DNA of 50,225 bases from Phenylobacterium sp. Its GTDB lineage: Bacteria > Pseudomonadota > Alphaproteobacteria > Caulobacterales > Caulobacteraceae. This document shows positions 1-7,948 of this stretch, piece after piece. Within the stretch, counting starts at the first letter, position 1, and every line of letters starts with the position of its first letter. Below the pieces are notes generated by a model, which was given only the letters and a program-made list of their open reading frames with translations, had not been told where the DNA came from and searched no databases. The translations under genes and the position numbers were made by a program. The stretch covers positions 11,231 through 61,455 of the forward strand of contig PLEH01000307.1 in assembly GCA_003136395.1 (NCBI GenBank). Reading direction: 5' to 3'.

Positions 1-1461
1 CCGGGCGTGATCAATGCGCGCCACGAGGGCGTGCCGCTGATCGCGATCACCGCACAGCACCGCCTGGATATCGTGTACCCATCGCCGCCTAGCACCTTCC
101 AGGGTCAGGACCAGCTCGACGTGTTCCGGCCGGCCGTGAAATGGGGCGCGCCGATCTTTTCCTGGGCGCGCATCCCCGATGTGGTGCGCATGGCCTTCCG
201 GGAGATGTGGACGGGCCGCCCCGGCCCCGTTCAGCTCGAGATCCCAGCTCCGGTGATGTACGCCGCCGGCGAGGCCGCGAGCGCGCCGGTGTTTCCGCCC
301 GAGTGCTATCGTTCGGCCGGACCACAGGCCAGTGCGGCGCAGATCGAGGCGGCGGCTCAACTGCTCGCGGGCGCCGAGCGCCCCCTGATCGTCATTGGCT
401 CGGGCGTGGACCGCGCGGACGCCGGCGGCCTTGTGCTCGAACTCGCCGAACAGCTCGGTTGCGGAGTCGTCACCAGCATGGCCGGCCGATCCGCGGCGCC
501 GCAGGATCATGCGAACCATCTGTACGGGTACGGCGAAGGCGCCGACGAGGCGCGGCGTGAGGCGGACGTCATCCTGGCGCTCGGCACACGCCTCGGCAAT
601 CTCGACACGCCCTACGACAAGTACTGGGGCGACCGCGCCAAGCAGAAGCTGATCCAGATCGACGTGGATCCGCGAAGTCTCGGCGTCACCCGCCCGCTCG
701 CCATCGGCATGGTCTCCGACCTGGGAAGCGCGCTCGGGGGGCTCTCGCTTACCCTTGCCGGAGCCCCGAAGCGGTCCAACGCCGCAGCGGACCTGGCCCG
801 GTACCGCCAGACCGAAAGCGCCTGGCGCGAGGCGCAGTTCGCGGACGCCAACGCCTACAACGGCCCGGGCCTTCACCCCGCCCAGGTGATGCAGGCCGTG
901 GGCCGCACGTTCGGGCGCGAGGCAATCTACGCGGCGGACGGCGGCTTCACCAGCCTTTGGGCGCACTTCATGCTGCCGCCGACCCGCGCGCGTTCCTATC
1001 TCAATATCCTCGAGCTGGGGATGCTCGGCATCGGCATCCCATCGGCCATCGGCGCCAAGCTGGGGAGCCCCGATCGCGACGTGGTTTGCGTCACCGGCGA
1101 CGGGGCGGCGGGCTTCCACTGCATGGAGCTGCAATCGGCGGCGCGGGAAGGGGCCAAGATCACCGTTGTCGTGTTCGCCGAAGGCTCATGGTCGATGGAG
1201 GTGCCGAACGAGCAGATGCTCTACGGCCGCACCTTCGGAACCGAAATGGGCCCGGTGCGGTGGGACAAGGTCGCCGAAGGCCTGGGCTGCGCCGGCTTCT
1301 TTGTCGACAGCATGTCGGGGCTGGAGGAAACCCTGGTCGCGGCCCGCGACGTGGCCGGTCCCGCGCTCGTCTGCGTGCGGACGGACCGGGCGGCGAACAT
1401 GTCCGTTCCGCTCGCGATCCTGCATCGCTTCGGAGAGGTGTACCAGGGCCCGAGCGGCTGA
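1..1461 (+). CDS. Thiamine-diphosphate-dependent enzyme (acetolactate synthase / 2-hydroxyacyl-CoA lyase superfamily), 5' partial
   Basis: The reading frame is open from base 1 and begins inside the family's N-terminal PYR domain (PGVINA, the equivalent of the usual GPGV-NA segment). The first 70-80 residues, including the glutamate that activates ThDP, therefore lie outside the window. About 486 residues remain. A central domain is seen around PLIVIGSGVDRA. The C-terminal ThDP-binding PP domain contains GDGAAGF, but the Asn-Asn pair that normally follows about 27 residues later is replaced (VVFAEGSWSME). Family enzymes make or break C-C bonds next to a carbonyl, for example in acetolactate synthase, oxalyl-CoA decarboxylase and 2-hydroxyacyl-CoA lyase. 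The substrate cannot be told here. The acyl-CoA dehydrogenase gene 94 bp downstream on the same strand favours an acyl-CoA-related lyase, by inference. Confidence 0.85.
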   Translation, partial: PGVINARHEGVPLIAITAQHRLDIVYPSPPSTFQGQDQLDVFRPAVKWGAPIFSWARIPDVVRMAFREMWTGRPGPVQLEIPAPVMYAAGEAASAPVFPPECYRSAGPQASAAQIEAAAQLLAGAERPLIVIGSGVDRADAGGLVLELAEQLGCGVVTSMAGRSAAPQDHANHLYGYGEGADEARREADVILALGTRLGNLDTPYDKYWGDRAKQKLIQIDVDPRSLGVTRPLAIGMVSDLGSALGGLSLTLAGAPKRSNAAADLARYRQTESAWREAQFADANAYNGPGLHPAQVMQAVGRTFGREAIYAADGGFTSLWAHFMLPPTRARSYLNILELGMLGIGIPSAIGAKLGSPDRDVVCVTGDGAAGFHCMELQSAAREGAKITVVVFAEGSWSMEVPNEQMLYGRTFGTEMGPVRWDKVAEGLGCAGFFVDSMSGLEETLVAARDVAGPALVCVRTDRAANMSVPLAILHRFGEVYQGPSG

Positions 1462-1555
1462 GCGCATGTGTCGGTCCGGCGTCGCACCGAAGGGCGCCGA
1501 ACGCAGCCGGGTGACGCCGGGCCGGGGATAGAGCCCTTCAGGAGGCGTTGAAACC

Positions 1556-3199
1556 ATGTCGCATCGCAATCCGCGCACCTTGCTCGCCACCCACGAGGTC
1601 ACCAATCAGGCGGAGCCGCTCGAGGACGTGAACCTCTTCACTTGCGACGCCATTCTGATGTCGGCGTGCGCCTGGTCAGGGGCGGGAACACACGCGGATC
1701 GTCTGGCCGCGTTCGGGGCGCGCGTCGGCGCCGCCGAAACCCAGGCCTGGGCCTGCCAGGCCAATCGGGTGGTCCCGGCCTTCCTGCCCTACGACCGCTT
1801 CGGCCGCCGCATTGACGAGGTGGAGTTTCACCCCGCCTATCATCAGCTGATGCGGCTTGGACTGGAGGCGGGCGTGTCGGGCGCCGCCTGGAACGTCTCG
1901 CAGGCCGGCCACGCGCTGCACGCGGGCCTGCTCTTCCTCATGGGGCAGGCCGACTATGGGGTGTGCTGCCCCATGTCGATGACCTACGCCGTCGTCCCGG
2001 CCCTGCGGGTCGAGCCTGCCGTCGCCGCCGAGTGGGAGCCGCGGGTCACGGCGGAAACCTACGATCGACGGTTCGCCCCGGCCTCCGAAAAGCGGGCGGC
2101 GACCATGGGCATGGCGATGACGGAGAAGCAGGGCGGCTCCGACGTCCGCGCCAATTCCACGCGCGCGCAGGCTCAGGCCGACGGATCCTATGTGCTCACA
2201 GGGCACAAGTGGTTCTGTTCGGCGCCCATGTCCGACGCATTCCTGACGCTGGCCTACGCGCCGGGCGGCCTTACCTGCTTCCTGGTCCCGCGCTGGCGCG
2301 ACGGCGGGGAACTAAACGAGATCGAGATCCAGCGCCTGAAGGACAAGCTGGGCGACCGTTCGAACGCCTCATCCGAGATCGAATACCGCGGCGCAAGCGC
2401 CGTGCGCGTCGGCGACGAAGGGCGCGGGGTGCGCACGATCATCGAAATGGTCCAGCTCACCCGGCTCGACTGCATCGTCGGTTCGGCCACGCAGATGCGC
2501 CAGGCGACAGCGCTCGCCGCATGGCATGCGGACAGGCGGGCCGCCTTCCAGCGCAAGCTCATCGACCAGCCCCTGATGCGCGCGGTGCTCGCCGATCTGG
2601 CGCTCGACGTGGAAGCCGCCGTCGCCCTGACGTTCCGGCTGGCGCGGGCGTTGGACCGGCCGGACGACCCGCATGAAGCGGCCATCGCGCGCATCGGCAT
2701 GCCCATCGCCAAGTATCTCGTCACCAAGCGCGCGCCCACGGTGGTCGCCGAGGCCATGGAGTGTCTCGGGGGCGGCGGGTTCGTCGAGGATGCGCCCATG
2801 GCGCGCGTGTTCCGGCAATCTCCGCTCAACGCCATCTGGGAGGGCAGCGGCAATGTCATCGCCCTCGACCTGCTTCGGGCCCTGCACCGCGAGCCGGACG
2901 TGCGCGAGGCGCTGCTGTCGGAGCTGCGCGAGGCCGCGACCGGCGATTCCGCGCTGAGCGCCATGGCGACCGAGGCCGAACAGCTGGTGACGGCGCCCAT
3001 TCCCGAAGCGTCGGCGCGCCACGCCATCGAGCGTCTGGCGCTTGGCCTCGCCGCCGCCGCCCTGGCGAAGTTCGGCGATCCGGCTGTCAGCGACGGTTTC
3101 GCCGCGCGCCGGCTCTATGGCTCCAGCCTCACCTTCGGCGCGGGTGAACGCGCCATCGACGAGACCGCCATCATCGCGCGTCTCGCCCTGCGGGCATGA
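1556..3199 (+). CDS. aidB: AidB-like acyl-CoA dehydrogenase family protein
   Basis: This is a 547-aa flavoprotein of the AidB branch of acyl-CoA dehydrogenases, close to the roughly 540 aa of E. coli AidB. The AidB-like N-terminal extension is present. GMAMTEKQGGSDVRAN (about residues 185-200) and GHKWF form the FAD/substrate region. RLKDKLGDRSNAS and AIWEGSGN are strongly AidB-like, the last containing the expected catalytic-base Glu. AGGAGG at 1540-1545 lies 10 bases before the ATG. In E. coli, AidB is part of the Ada alkylation response and binds DNA, and its physiological substrate is uncertain. Here it follows a ThDP enzyme and faces an Atu-like operon, so a metabolic dehydrogenase role is at least as likely as a DNA-protection role. 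That last point is inference. Confidence 0.88.
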   Translation: MSHRNPRTLLATHEVTNQAEPLEDVNLFTCDAILMSACAWSGAGTHADRLAAFGARVGAAETQAWACQANRVVPAFLPYDRFGRRIDEVEFHPAYHQLMRLGLEAGVSGAAWNVSQAGHALHAGLLFLMGQADYGVCCPMSMTYAVVPALRVEPAVAAEWEPRVTAETYDRRFAPASEKRAATMGMAMTEKQGGSDVRANSTRAQAQADGSYVLTGHKWFCSAPMSDAFLTLAYAPGGLTCFLVPRWRDGGELNEIEIQRLKDKLGDRSNASSEIEYRGASAVRVGDEGRGVRTIIEMVQLTRLDCIVGSATQMRQATALAAWHADRRAAFQRKLIDQPLMRAVLADLALDVEAAVALTFRLARALDRPDDPHEAAIARIGMPIAKYLVTKRAPTVVAEAMECLGGGGFVEDAPMARVFRQSPLNAIWEGSGNVIALDLLRALHREPDVREALLSELREAATGDSALSAMATEAEQLVTAPIPEASARHAIERLALGLAAAALAKFGDPAVSDGFAARRLYGSSLTFGAGERAIDETAIIARLALRA

Positions 3200-3296
3200 G
3201 GCGCGCCGGCGACGCCGACTTGACCCCGTCCGGCCACAGGAAGCCCCTCCCCGCCCGATTGGCCGCTCCGGTTTGCCGGACCACCCCGCACCGGCG

Positions 3297-3321
3297 CCGG
3301 AAATGTCGCGTCGATTTCCGG
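3297..3321. terminator. Stem-loop between convergent genes
   Basis: CCGGAAAT and ATTTCCGG form a perfect 8-bp inverted repeat with a 9-base loop (GTCGCGTCG). It lies in the 166-bp gap between the stop of the AidB-like gene and the stop of atuA. A shorter 5-bp hairpin (TCCGG/CCGGA, 3267-3280) lies just upstream. No T-run follows on either strand, so this could be a weak bidirectional terminator or only a folded intergenic element. Confidence 0.35.
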
Positions 3322-3365
3322 GGTGATCCGCCGGCGGGTCACGTCGCGCTGTCGGGCGCGGTTCG

Positions 3366-5153
3366 CTAGCCCGCCGGCTGACCGAGGGCCGCCACCAGCG
3401 ACTTCGGCGCCTGGATGAACTTGGCGCCCAGATATTCCCCAAGCGACTTCGCCTGCTTGTCGATCCGGTGGTTCGAGGAAGCTCCGCCGCCCAACACGCC
3501 CTTGATGTAGAAGTTCAGCGACCGAAGGTTCGGCATTTCGTAGCGCTCGACCGGGTAGGCCGCCATATCGGGGCAGAGCCGCTTGAACTCCTCCGCCGTG
3601 AGATAGTGGTGCAGGAAGGCGTAGGCCTCGTCGCTCCTGGCCCAGACGCCACAGTTGGCGTTGCCGCCCTTGTCGCCCGACCGCGTGCCGAACAACCGCC
3701 CGAAGGGCACGCGCACCGTCTCGCCGCCCGGCGCCGGGGCGATGTCGGCCGGCAGCCGCTGGAAGTAGATGTCTTCCAGGCCCAGCCTCTGTGTCGGCAG
3801 CACCTCGATCGTCTGGCCGCCCAGGTGCACGCGTTCGGTGACGCGCTGGCTGTCGATCAGGGCGGGCCAATGCACGATGGTCTGCGAGCCATTGAACCCG
3901 CCTCCGCCGCGCCCGGTGTTTCCCGGAATGCTCGCCAGGCCGAGTTCGGTGATCTTGGCGCTGAACAGCCGTCCCAGCCTGGCCGGATCGCGGCTGGTCA
4001 CCGTCACCCGCAGGGCGGCGTGCGCCTGTTCATTGGTCTGCGGATCTTCCTGGTCGCTGCGGACCAGCTGGATGTCCACGTCGTCGAACTGTTCCTTGCC
4101 GCCCAGATTGTAGAAGACGGCGTCCAGATAAACCTCCGCCTTCCTTTCGATATCCAGCCCCGTCAGGAGGACTTCGAAGCTCTGCTTGTAGGGTCCCAGG
4201 GTGTTCAGGCAGACCTTGTGCGTGGGCGGCGGACTCGAGCCGCGGCAGCCGCTGACATGCACCCGGTCCGGCCCTTCCTGCTCGATCCGCAGGGTGTCGA
4301 AATGCGCCACCACGTCGGGGTTCACATAGGCCGGCGTCGAAATCTCGTAGAGGAGCTGGGCGGTGACCGTGCCGACCGAGACCAGCCCGCCGGTTCCGGG
4401 ATGCTTGGTGATGGTGAACGACCCGTCGGCCGCGATCTCGGCGATCGGGTAGCCCACGTTGCGGAAACTCGGCACTTCCTGGAAGAACGCGTAGTTCCCC
4501 CCGCAGCATTGCGCGCCGCATTCTATGATGTGACCCGCGGTCAGGGCGCCGGCCAGGGCGTCATAGTCGTCACGCTTCCAGTTGAACTTCCAGGCGGCCG
4601 GGCCGATCACCAGGGCCGCGTCGGTCACCCGCGGGCAGATGACGATGTCGGCGCCGCGGTCGAGCGCTTCCTTGATGCCCCAGCCGCCAAGGTAGACGTT
4701 CGCGGTCACCGGCTTCTGGCCGGAGTCGCTCAGGCGCACCCCGGTGTCGAGATTGGTGAAGGACTCGCCTTCGCCCTGCAACCGGGCCAGGTCCCCGACG
4801 AGGTTGTCACCGTCTATGTACGCGACCTTGGCTTCCAGCCCGAGCCCGCCGAGCAGCTTCTCGACCTCGATCGCCATGCTCTTGGGGTTGAGCCCGCCGG
4901 CGTTCGTCACGATCTTGACGCCCTGCTCCAGGCAGGGCCGCGCGACGTCCTCGAGCTGCTTGAGAAACGTCCCGACATAGCCCATGGACTCGCCGCGCGC
5001 CTGCTTCTGGGCGAACAGGATCGACATGGTCAGTTCGGCGAGATAGTCGCCGGTCAGGACGTCGATCGGCCCCCCTTCCACCATCTCCCGCGCGGCGGCC
5101 AGCCGGTCGCCGTAGTAGCCGCTGCAGTTGGCGATGCGGATGATGTCGTTCAT
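3366..5153 (-). CDS. atuA: AtuA family protein (acyclic terpene utilisation)
   Basis: The 595-aa protein matches the AtuA (former DUF1446) architecture. A large N-terminal domain starts MNDIIRIANCSGYYGDR and includes TGDYLAEL, TNAGGLNP and CPRVTDAAL. A C-terminal AtuA-like domain follows (about residues 480-590) with TRSGDKGGNAN, YEMPNL and a GGGASSNHRID segment. In Pseudomonas, atuA is the first gene of the citronellol/geraniol cluster and is needed for growth on acyclic terpenes, but its reaction is not established. Here it is the last gene of the minus-strand operon, 19 bp after the enoyl-CoA hydratase. AtuA homologues also occur in other acyl-CoA clusters, so it points to branched or isoprenoid acids without fixing the substrate. 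Confidence 0.9.
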   Translation of the reverse strand: MNDIIRIANCSGYYGDRLAAAREMVEGGPIDVLTGDYLAELTMSILFAQKQARGESMGYVGTFLKQLEDVARPCLEQGVKIVTNAGGLNPKSMAIEVEKLLGGLGLEAKVAYIDGDNLVGDLARLQGEGESFTNLDTGVRLSDSGQKPVTANVYLGGWGIKEALDRGADIVICPRVTDAALVIGPAAWKFNWKRDDYDALAGALTAGHIIECGAQCCGGNYAFFQEVPSFRNVGYPIAEIAADGSFTITKHPGTGGLVSVGTVTAQLLYEISTPAYVNPDVVAHFDTLRIEQEGPDRVHVSGCRGSSPPPTHKVCLNTLGPYKQSFEVLLTGLDIERKAEVYLDAVFYNLGGKEQFDDVDIQLVRSDQEDPQTNEQAHAALRVTVTSRDPARLGRLFSAKITELGLASIPGNTGRGGGGFNGSQTIVHWPALIDSQRVTERVHLGGQTIEVLPTQRLGLEDIYFQRLPADIAPAPGGETVRVPFGRLFGTRSGDKGGNANCGVWARSDEAYAFLHHYLTAEEFKRLCPDMAAYPVERYEMPNLRSLNFYIKGVLGGGASSNHRIDKQAKSLGEYLGAKFIQAPKSLVAALGQPAG

Positions 5154-5172
5154 GGCCTTGCCCTTCGCCCAG

Positions 5173-5952
5173 CTATGGACCCGGCGCCCAAGCCGGTCTG
5201 CGTTTTTCCCGGAACGCCGCCATGCCTTCGGCGGCTTCGTCGGTCTGGAACACCCGGGCGCTCCACGGCGCGGTCTCCGCGAAGCCGGCCTCGATAGACA
5301 GCTTGGACACCCGCCTGACCAGTGCCTTGCATTCGCGCACGGCGTTGGGGCCGCCCAGGTTGATCATGTCGATCTCCTCCTGCACGGCCTCGCGCAGCTT
5401 CGCCGCCGGAACCGCCCGGTGAGCCAGGCCCATCTCAACGGCCTGCCGGCCCGTGAAGCGCTCGCCGGTGAGGAACAGCTTCATCGCGTGGTGGACCCCG
5501 AGCTTGGGAACGCACACCACCGAGATCACGGCCGGTATCACGCCGATCCGCACCTCGCTGAAACTGAAGAGGACGTCTTCGACGGTCACCACGATGTCCG
5601 CTGCGCCCACCAGGCCCAACCCCCCGGCGAAGGCGGCGCCGTTGATGGCCGCGATGACCGGTTTGGGACTGTCCAGCATCGCGTTCAACACTTCCGGCAG
5701 CGATCGGTTGCTGCCGCTCGTCGAAGCGCCGCCAGGCGGGTTCTTCAAGTCCGCGCCGGCGCAAAACGCCGGCCCGGTTCCTGTGATCACGATGGACCGC
5801 ACCGCGGGGTCGTCGTTCGCCGCGACGAGGTGGTCGTGGAGTTCGTTGACCAGGGTCGCGGACAGGGCGTTGCGGTTCTCGGGACGGTTCAGGGTGATCC
5901 AGGCCGCGCCGGCGACCACATCATAGAGCGTGGCTTCTGTCGTCGTCGTCAT
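5173..5952 (-). CDS. Enoyl-CoA hydratase/isomerase family protein (AtuE/LiuC-like)
   Basis: This is a 259-aa crotonase-fold enzyme of usual length. The N-terminal PENRNALS and the oxyanion-hole stretch CAGADLKNP are present, as is the second catalytic glutamate in FSFSEVRIGVIP. The first crotonase glutamate (GGG-E-L in short-chain hydratases) is a glycine here (AGGLGLVGAADIV). A substitution here is, from memory, also found among methylglutaconyl-type hydratases. The ATG is 1 bp after the stop of the biotin carboxylase gene, so translation is probably coupled. Together with the carboxylase pair it would hydrate a 3-substituted glutaconyl-CoA (methylglutaconyl or isohexenylglutaconyl). The exact substrate is inferred from neighbours. 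Confidence 0.88.
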   Translation of the reverse strand: MTTTTEATLYDVVAGAAWITLNRPENRNALSATLVNELHDHLVAANDDPAVRSIVITGTGPAFCAGADLKNPPGGASTSGSNRSLPEVLNAMLDSPKPVIAAINGAAFAGGLGLVGAADIVVTVEDVLFSFSEVRIGVIPAVISVVCVPKLGVHHAMKLFLTGERFTGRQAVEMGLAHRAVPAAKLREAVQEEIDMINLGGPNAVRECKALVRRVSKLSIEAGFAETAPWSARVFQTDEAAEGMAAFREKRRPAWAPGP

Positions 5953-5953
5953 C

Positions 5954-7948
5954 TCAAGCCACCTCCGTCTCGTCCGCGAGGGTCAGGAGAAGCTGGCCAT
6001 TGCCAACCTGCTCGTTCACGGCGACGCGCATCTCGCTCACGACGCCGTCCCGCGGAGCCACGATGCGATGCTCCATCTTCATGGCTTCCAGGACGGCGAG
6101 CAGTTGTCCCTTGGCCACAACATCTCCCGCCTTGACGGCGACCACGCGGATCACCCCCGGCATGGGCGCCTGCAGCGCGCCCGAAAGGCCGCCCGCCCGC
6201 GTGACCGGATAGCGCGGCCGCTCGATAAGTTCCACGTCGCCGTTCGGACCGTGCAGGAACCAGCTTTCCCCCTGACGGTCGACCAGGAACTCGAGACGCA
6301 GTCCGTCGATCGCCAGGTCGACCTTGCCCGCGCCGCAGGCATGCGGGCTGACGTGTCGCTCCACGCCGTCGACGACGAACCGGAAGGCGCCGTCCCGCCG
6401 CGCCCGATAGGCGAGCGCGATCTCCTCGTCGCCCGCCGCAAAGGTGAGCTGTTCCATCGGCATGACGGTGTTTCGCCAGCCGGTGGGGATTGACGTGAGC
6501 ACCCTGGCGCAGGCCCGCCGCACGGCTTGGCCCTCGATGGCCGCGGCGATGCAGGCGTCGATGAGCTCCGAACGGGCCGGCTGGCGCCGGGCGGCCGGTG
6601 CCACGCGCTCGATGAAGTCGGTGGTTGTGTCGCCGGCCAGGAACTCGGGCGTCCGCAAGGTCGCCACCAGGAAGTCGCGGTTGGTGGTGAGCCCTTGGAT
6701 CTGCGTGGTCTCGAGGACCCTGGCGAGCCGGCTGGCGGCCTCGCGTCGGCTGGGCGCATGGACGATGACCTTGGCGATCATCGCATCGAAATCCGGGCTG
6801 ACGACGCTTCCGGTCTCCACGCCCGAATCGAACCTCGCCACGCCCGCGGTGGACGGCCGCCAGGCGATGACCGGGCCGGGCGCGGGCAGGAAGCCGTTCT
6901 GCGGATCCTCGGCGCAAAGGCGCGCCTCGATGGCGTGACCGTTGATCGCCAGATCGGCTTGGGAGAAGGAGAGCCGTTCGCCTTCGGCGATGCGGATCTG
7001 TTCCCGCACCAGATCCTTGCCGATGATGGCCTCGGTGACCGGATGTTCGACCTGCAGCCGGGCGTTGACCTCGAGGAACCAGAATTCCTTGCCGCTGAGC
7101 AGGAATTCGACAGTTCCGGCGGACGAATAGCCGAGCTGGCGCGCCGCCGCGAGCGCGGCGGCGCACATGGCCTCGCGGGTTTTCGGGTCGAGGGCGGGAG
7201 ACGGCGCTTCCTCGATGATCTTCTGGTGGCGCCTCTGGATGGAGCATTCGCGCTCGAAGCAGTGAACCACCTCGCCATAGCTGTCCCCGAGGATCTGGAT
7301 TTCCACATGGCGCGAGGTTTCCAGCCAGCGCTCCAGGAACAGGGTGTCGTCGCCGAAGGCGCTGGCCGCCTCGCGGCGGGCGCTCTCGATCGCGCCGGCG
7401 AGCTCGGCTTCGACCTTGACGATGCGCATGCCGCGCCCGCCGCCGCCGGCCGCCGCCTTGACCAGCACGGGATAGCCGATCTCGCGCGCCGCCTTGCCGA
7501 CATCGGTCTTGGCGGTGATCGCCGCCGCCGGAAGCGTCGGCACCCCCGCCGCGGCCATCAGCTTCTTGGCGGAAAGCTTGTCGCCCATCTGGGCGATCAC
7601 CTCTGGCGTGGGCCCGATCCAGGTCAGGCCCGCGCCGATCACGGCGCGGGCGAAGTCGGCGTTCTCCGACAGGAAGCCGTAGCCCGGGTGCACGGCGTCG
7701 GCGCCGCTGCGCCGGCAGGCGTCGAGCAGCTTCTGCCCATCGAGATAGGTTTCAGCCGACGTGCGCCCTTGCAGCGCGACCGCCAGGTCGGCTTCCCGGA
7801 CAAACGGCGCCTGCGCGTCACCGTCGGCGTAGACGGCGACCGTCGCGATGCCCATCTCCCGGGCCGTCCTGAAGATGCGGCGCGCGATCTCGCCCCGGTT
7901 GGCGACGAGCAGGCGGGCGATCGGCCGGACCTGAGTCACATCCGCCAT
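5954..7948 (-). CDS. Biotin carboxylase/BCCP subunit of an acyl-CoA carboxylase (geranyl- or methylcrotonyl-CoA carboxylase alpha)
   Basis: The 664-aa alpha subunit has domains in the usual order. The biotin carboxylase part starts RLLVANRGEIARRIFRTARE, followed by the ATP-grasp region with AAAGGGGRGM and the DCSIQRRHQK-type motif (here ECSIQRRHQK), then EVNARLQVEHPVTE. A linker domain follows. The C-terminal biotinyl domain carries EAMKMEH, with the biotinylated Lys near residue 624. I start at the ATG at 7948 (MADVTQ). The open frame runs on to 8563, but that extension lies inside the carboxyltransferase gene and reads as arginine-rich shadow sequence. The start overlaps the upstream carboxyltransferase gene by 13 bp. 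AtuF and LiuD are both good analogies, and AtuA nearby leans towards AtuF. Confidence 0.93.
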   Translation of the reverse strand: MADVTQVRPIARLLVANRGEIARRIFRTAREMGIATVAVYADGDAQAPFVREADLAVALQGRTSAETYLDGQKLLDACRRSGADAVHPGYGFLSENADFARAVIGAGLTWIGPTPEVIAQMGDKLSAKKLMAAAGVPTLPAAAITAKTDVGKAAREIGYPVLVKAAAGGGGRGMRIVKVEAELAGAIESARREAASAFGDDTLFLERWLETSRHVEIQILGDSYGEVVHCFERECSIQRRHQKIIEEAPSPALDPKTREAMCAAALAAARQLGYSSAGTVEFLLSGKEFWFLEVNARLQVEHPVTEAIIGKDLVREQIRIAEGERLSFSQADLAINGHAIEARLCAEDPQNGFLPAPGPVIAWRPSTAGVARFDSGVETGSVVSPDFDAMIAKVIVHAPSRREAASRLARVLETTQIQGLTTNRDFLVATLRTPEFLAGDTTTDFIERVAPAARRQPARSELIDACIAAAIEGQAVRRACARVLTSIPTGWRNTVMPMEQLTFAAGDEEIALAYRARRDGAFRFVVDGVERHVSPHACGAGKVDLAIDGLRLEFLVDRQGESWFLHGPNGDVELIERPRYPVTRAGGLSGALQAPMPGVIRVVAVKAGDVVAKGQLLAVLEAMKMEHRIVAPRDGVVSEMRVAVNEQVGNGQLLLTLADETEVA

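Noticed and set aside
1556-3199. Calling the AidB homologue a DNA-repair gene
   Set aside because: Its family is clear, but neighbours are metabolic and no Ada or alkylation gene is near, so repair was not asserted.
3468-5297. 609-codon open frame opposite atuA
   Set aside because: Antisense to a well-recognised gene; composition (Arg/Asp/Gly/Leu/Val) is typical of high-GC mirror frames and shows no domain.
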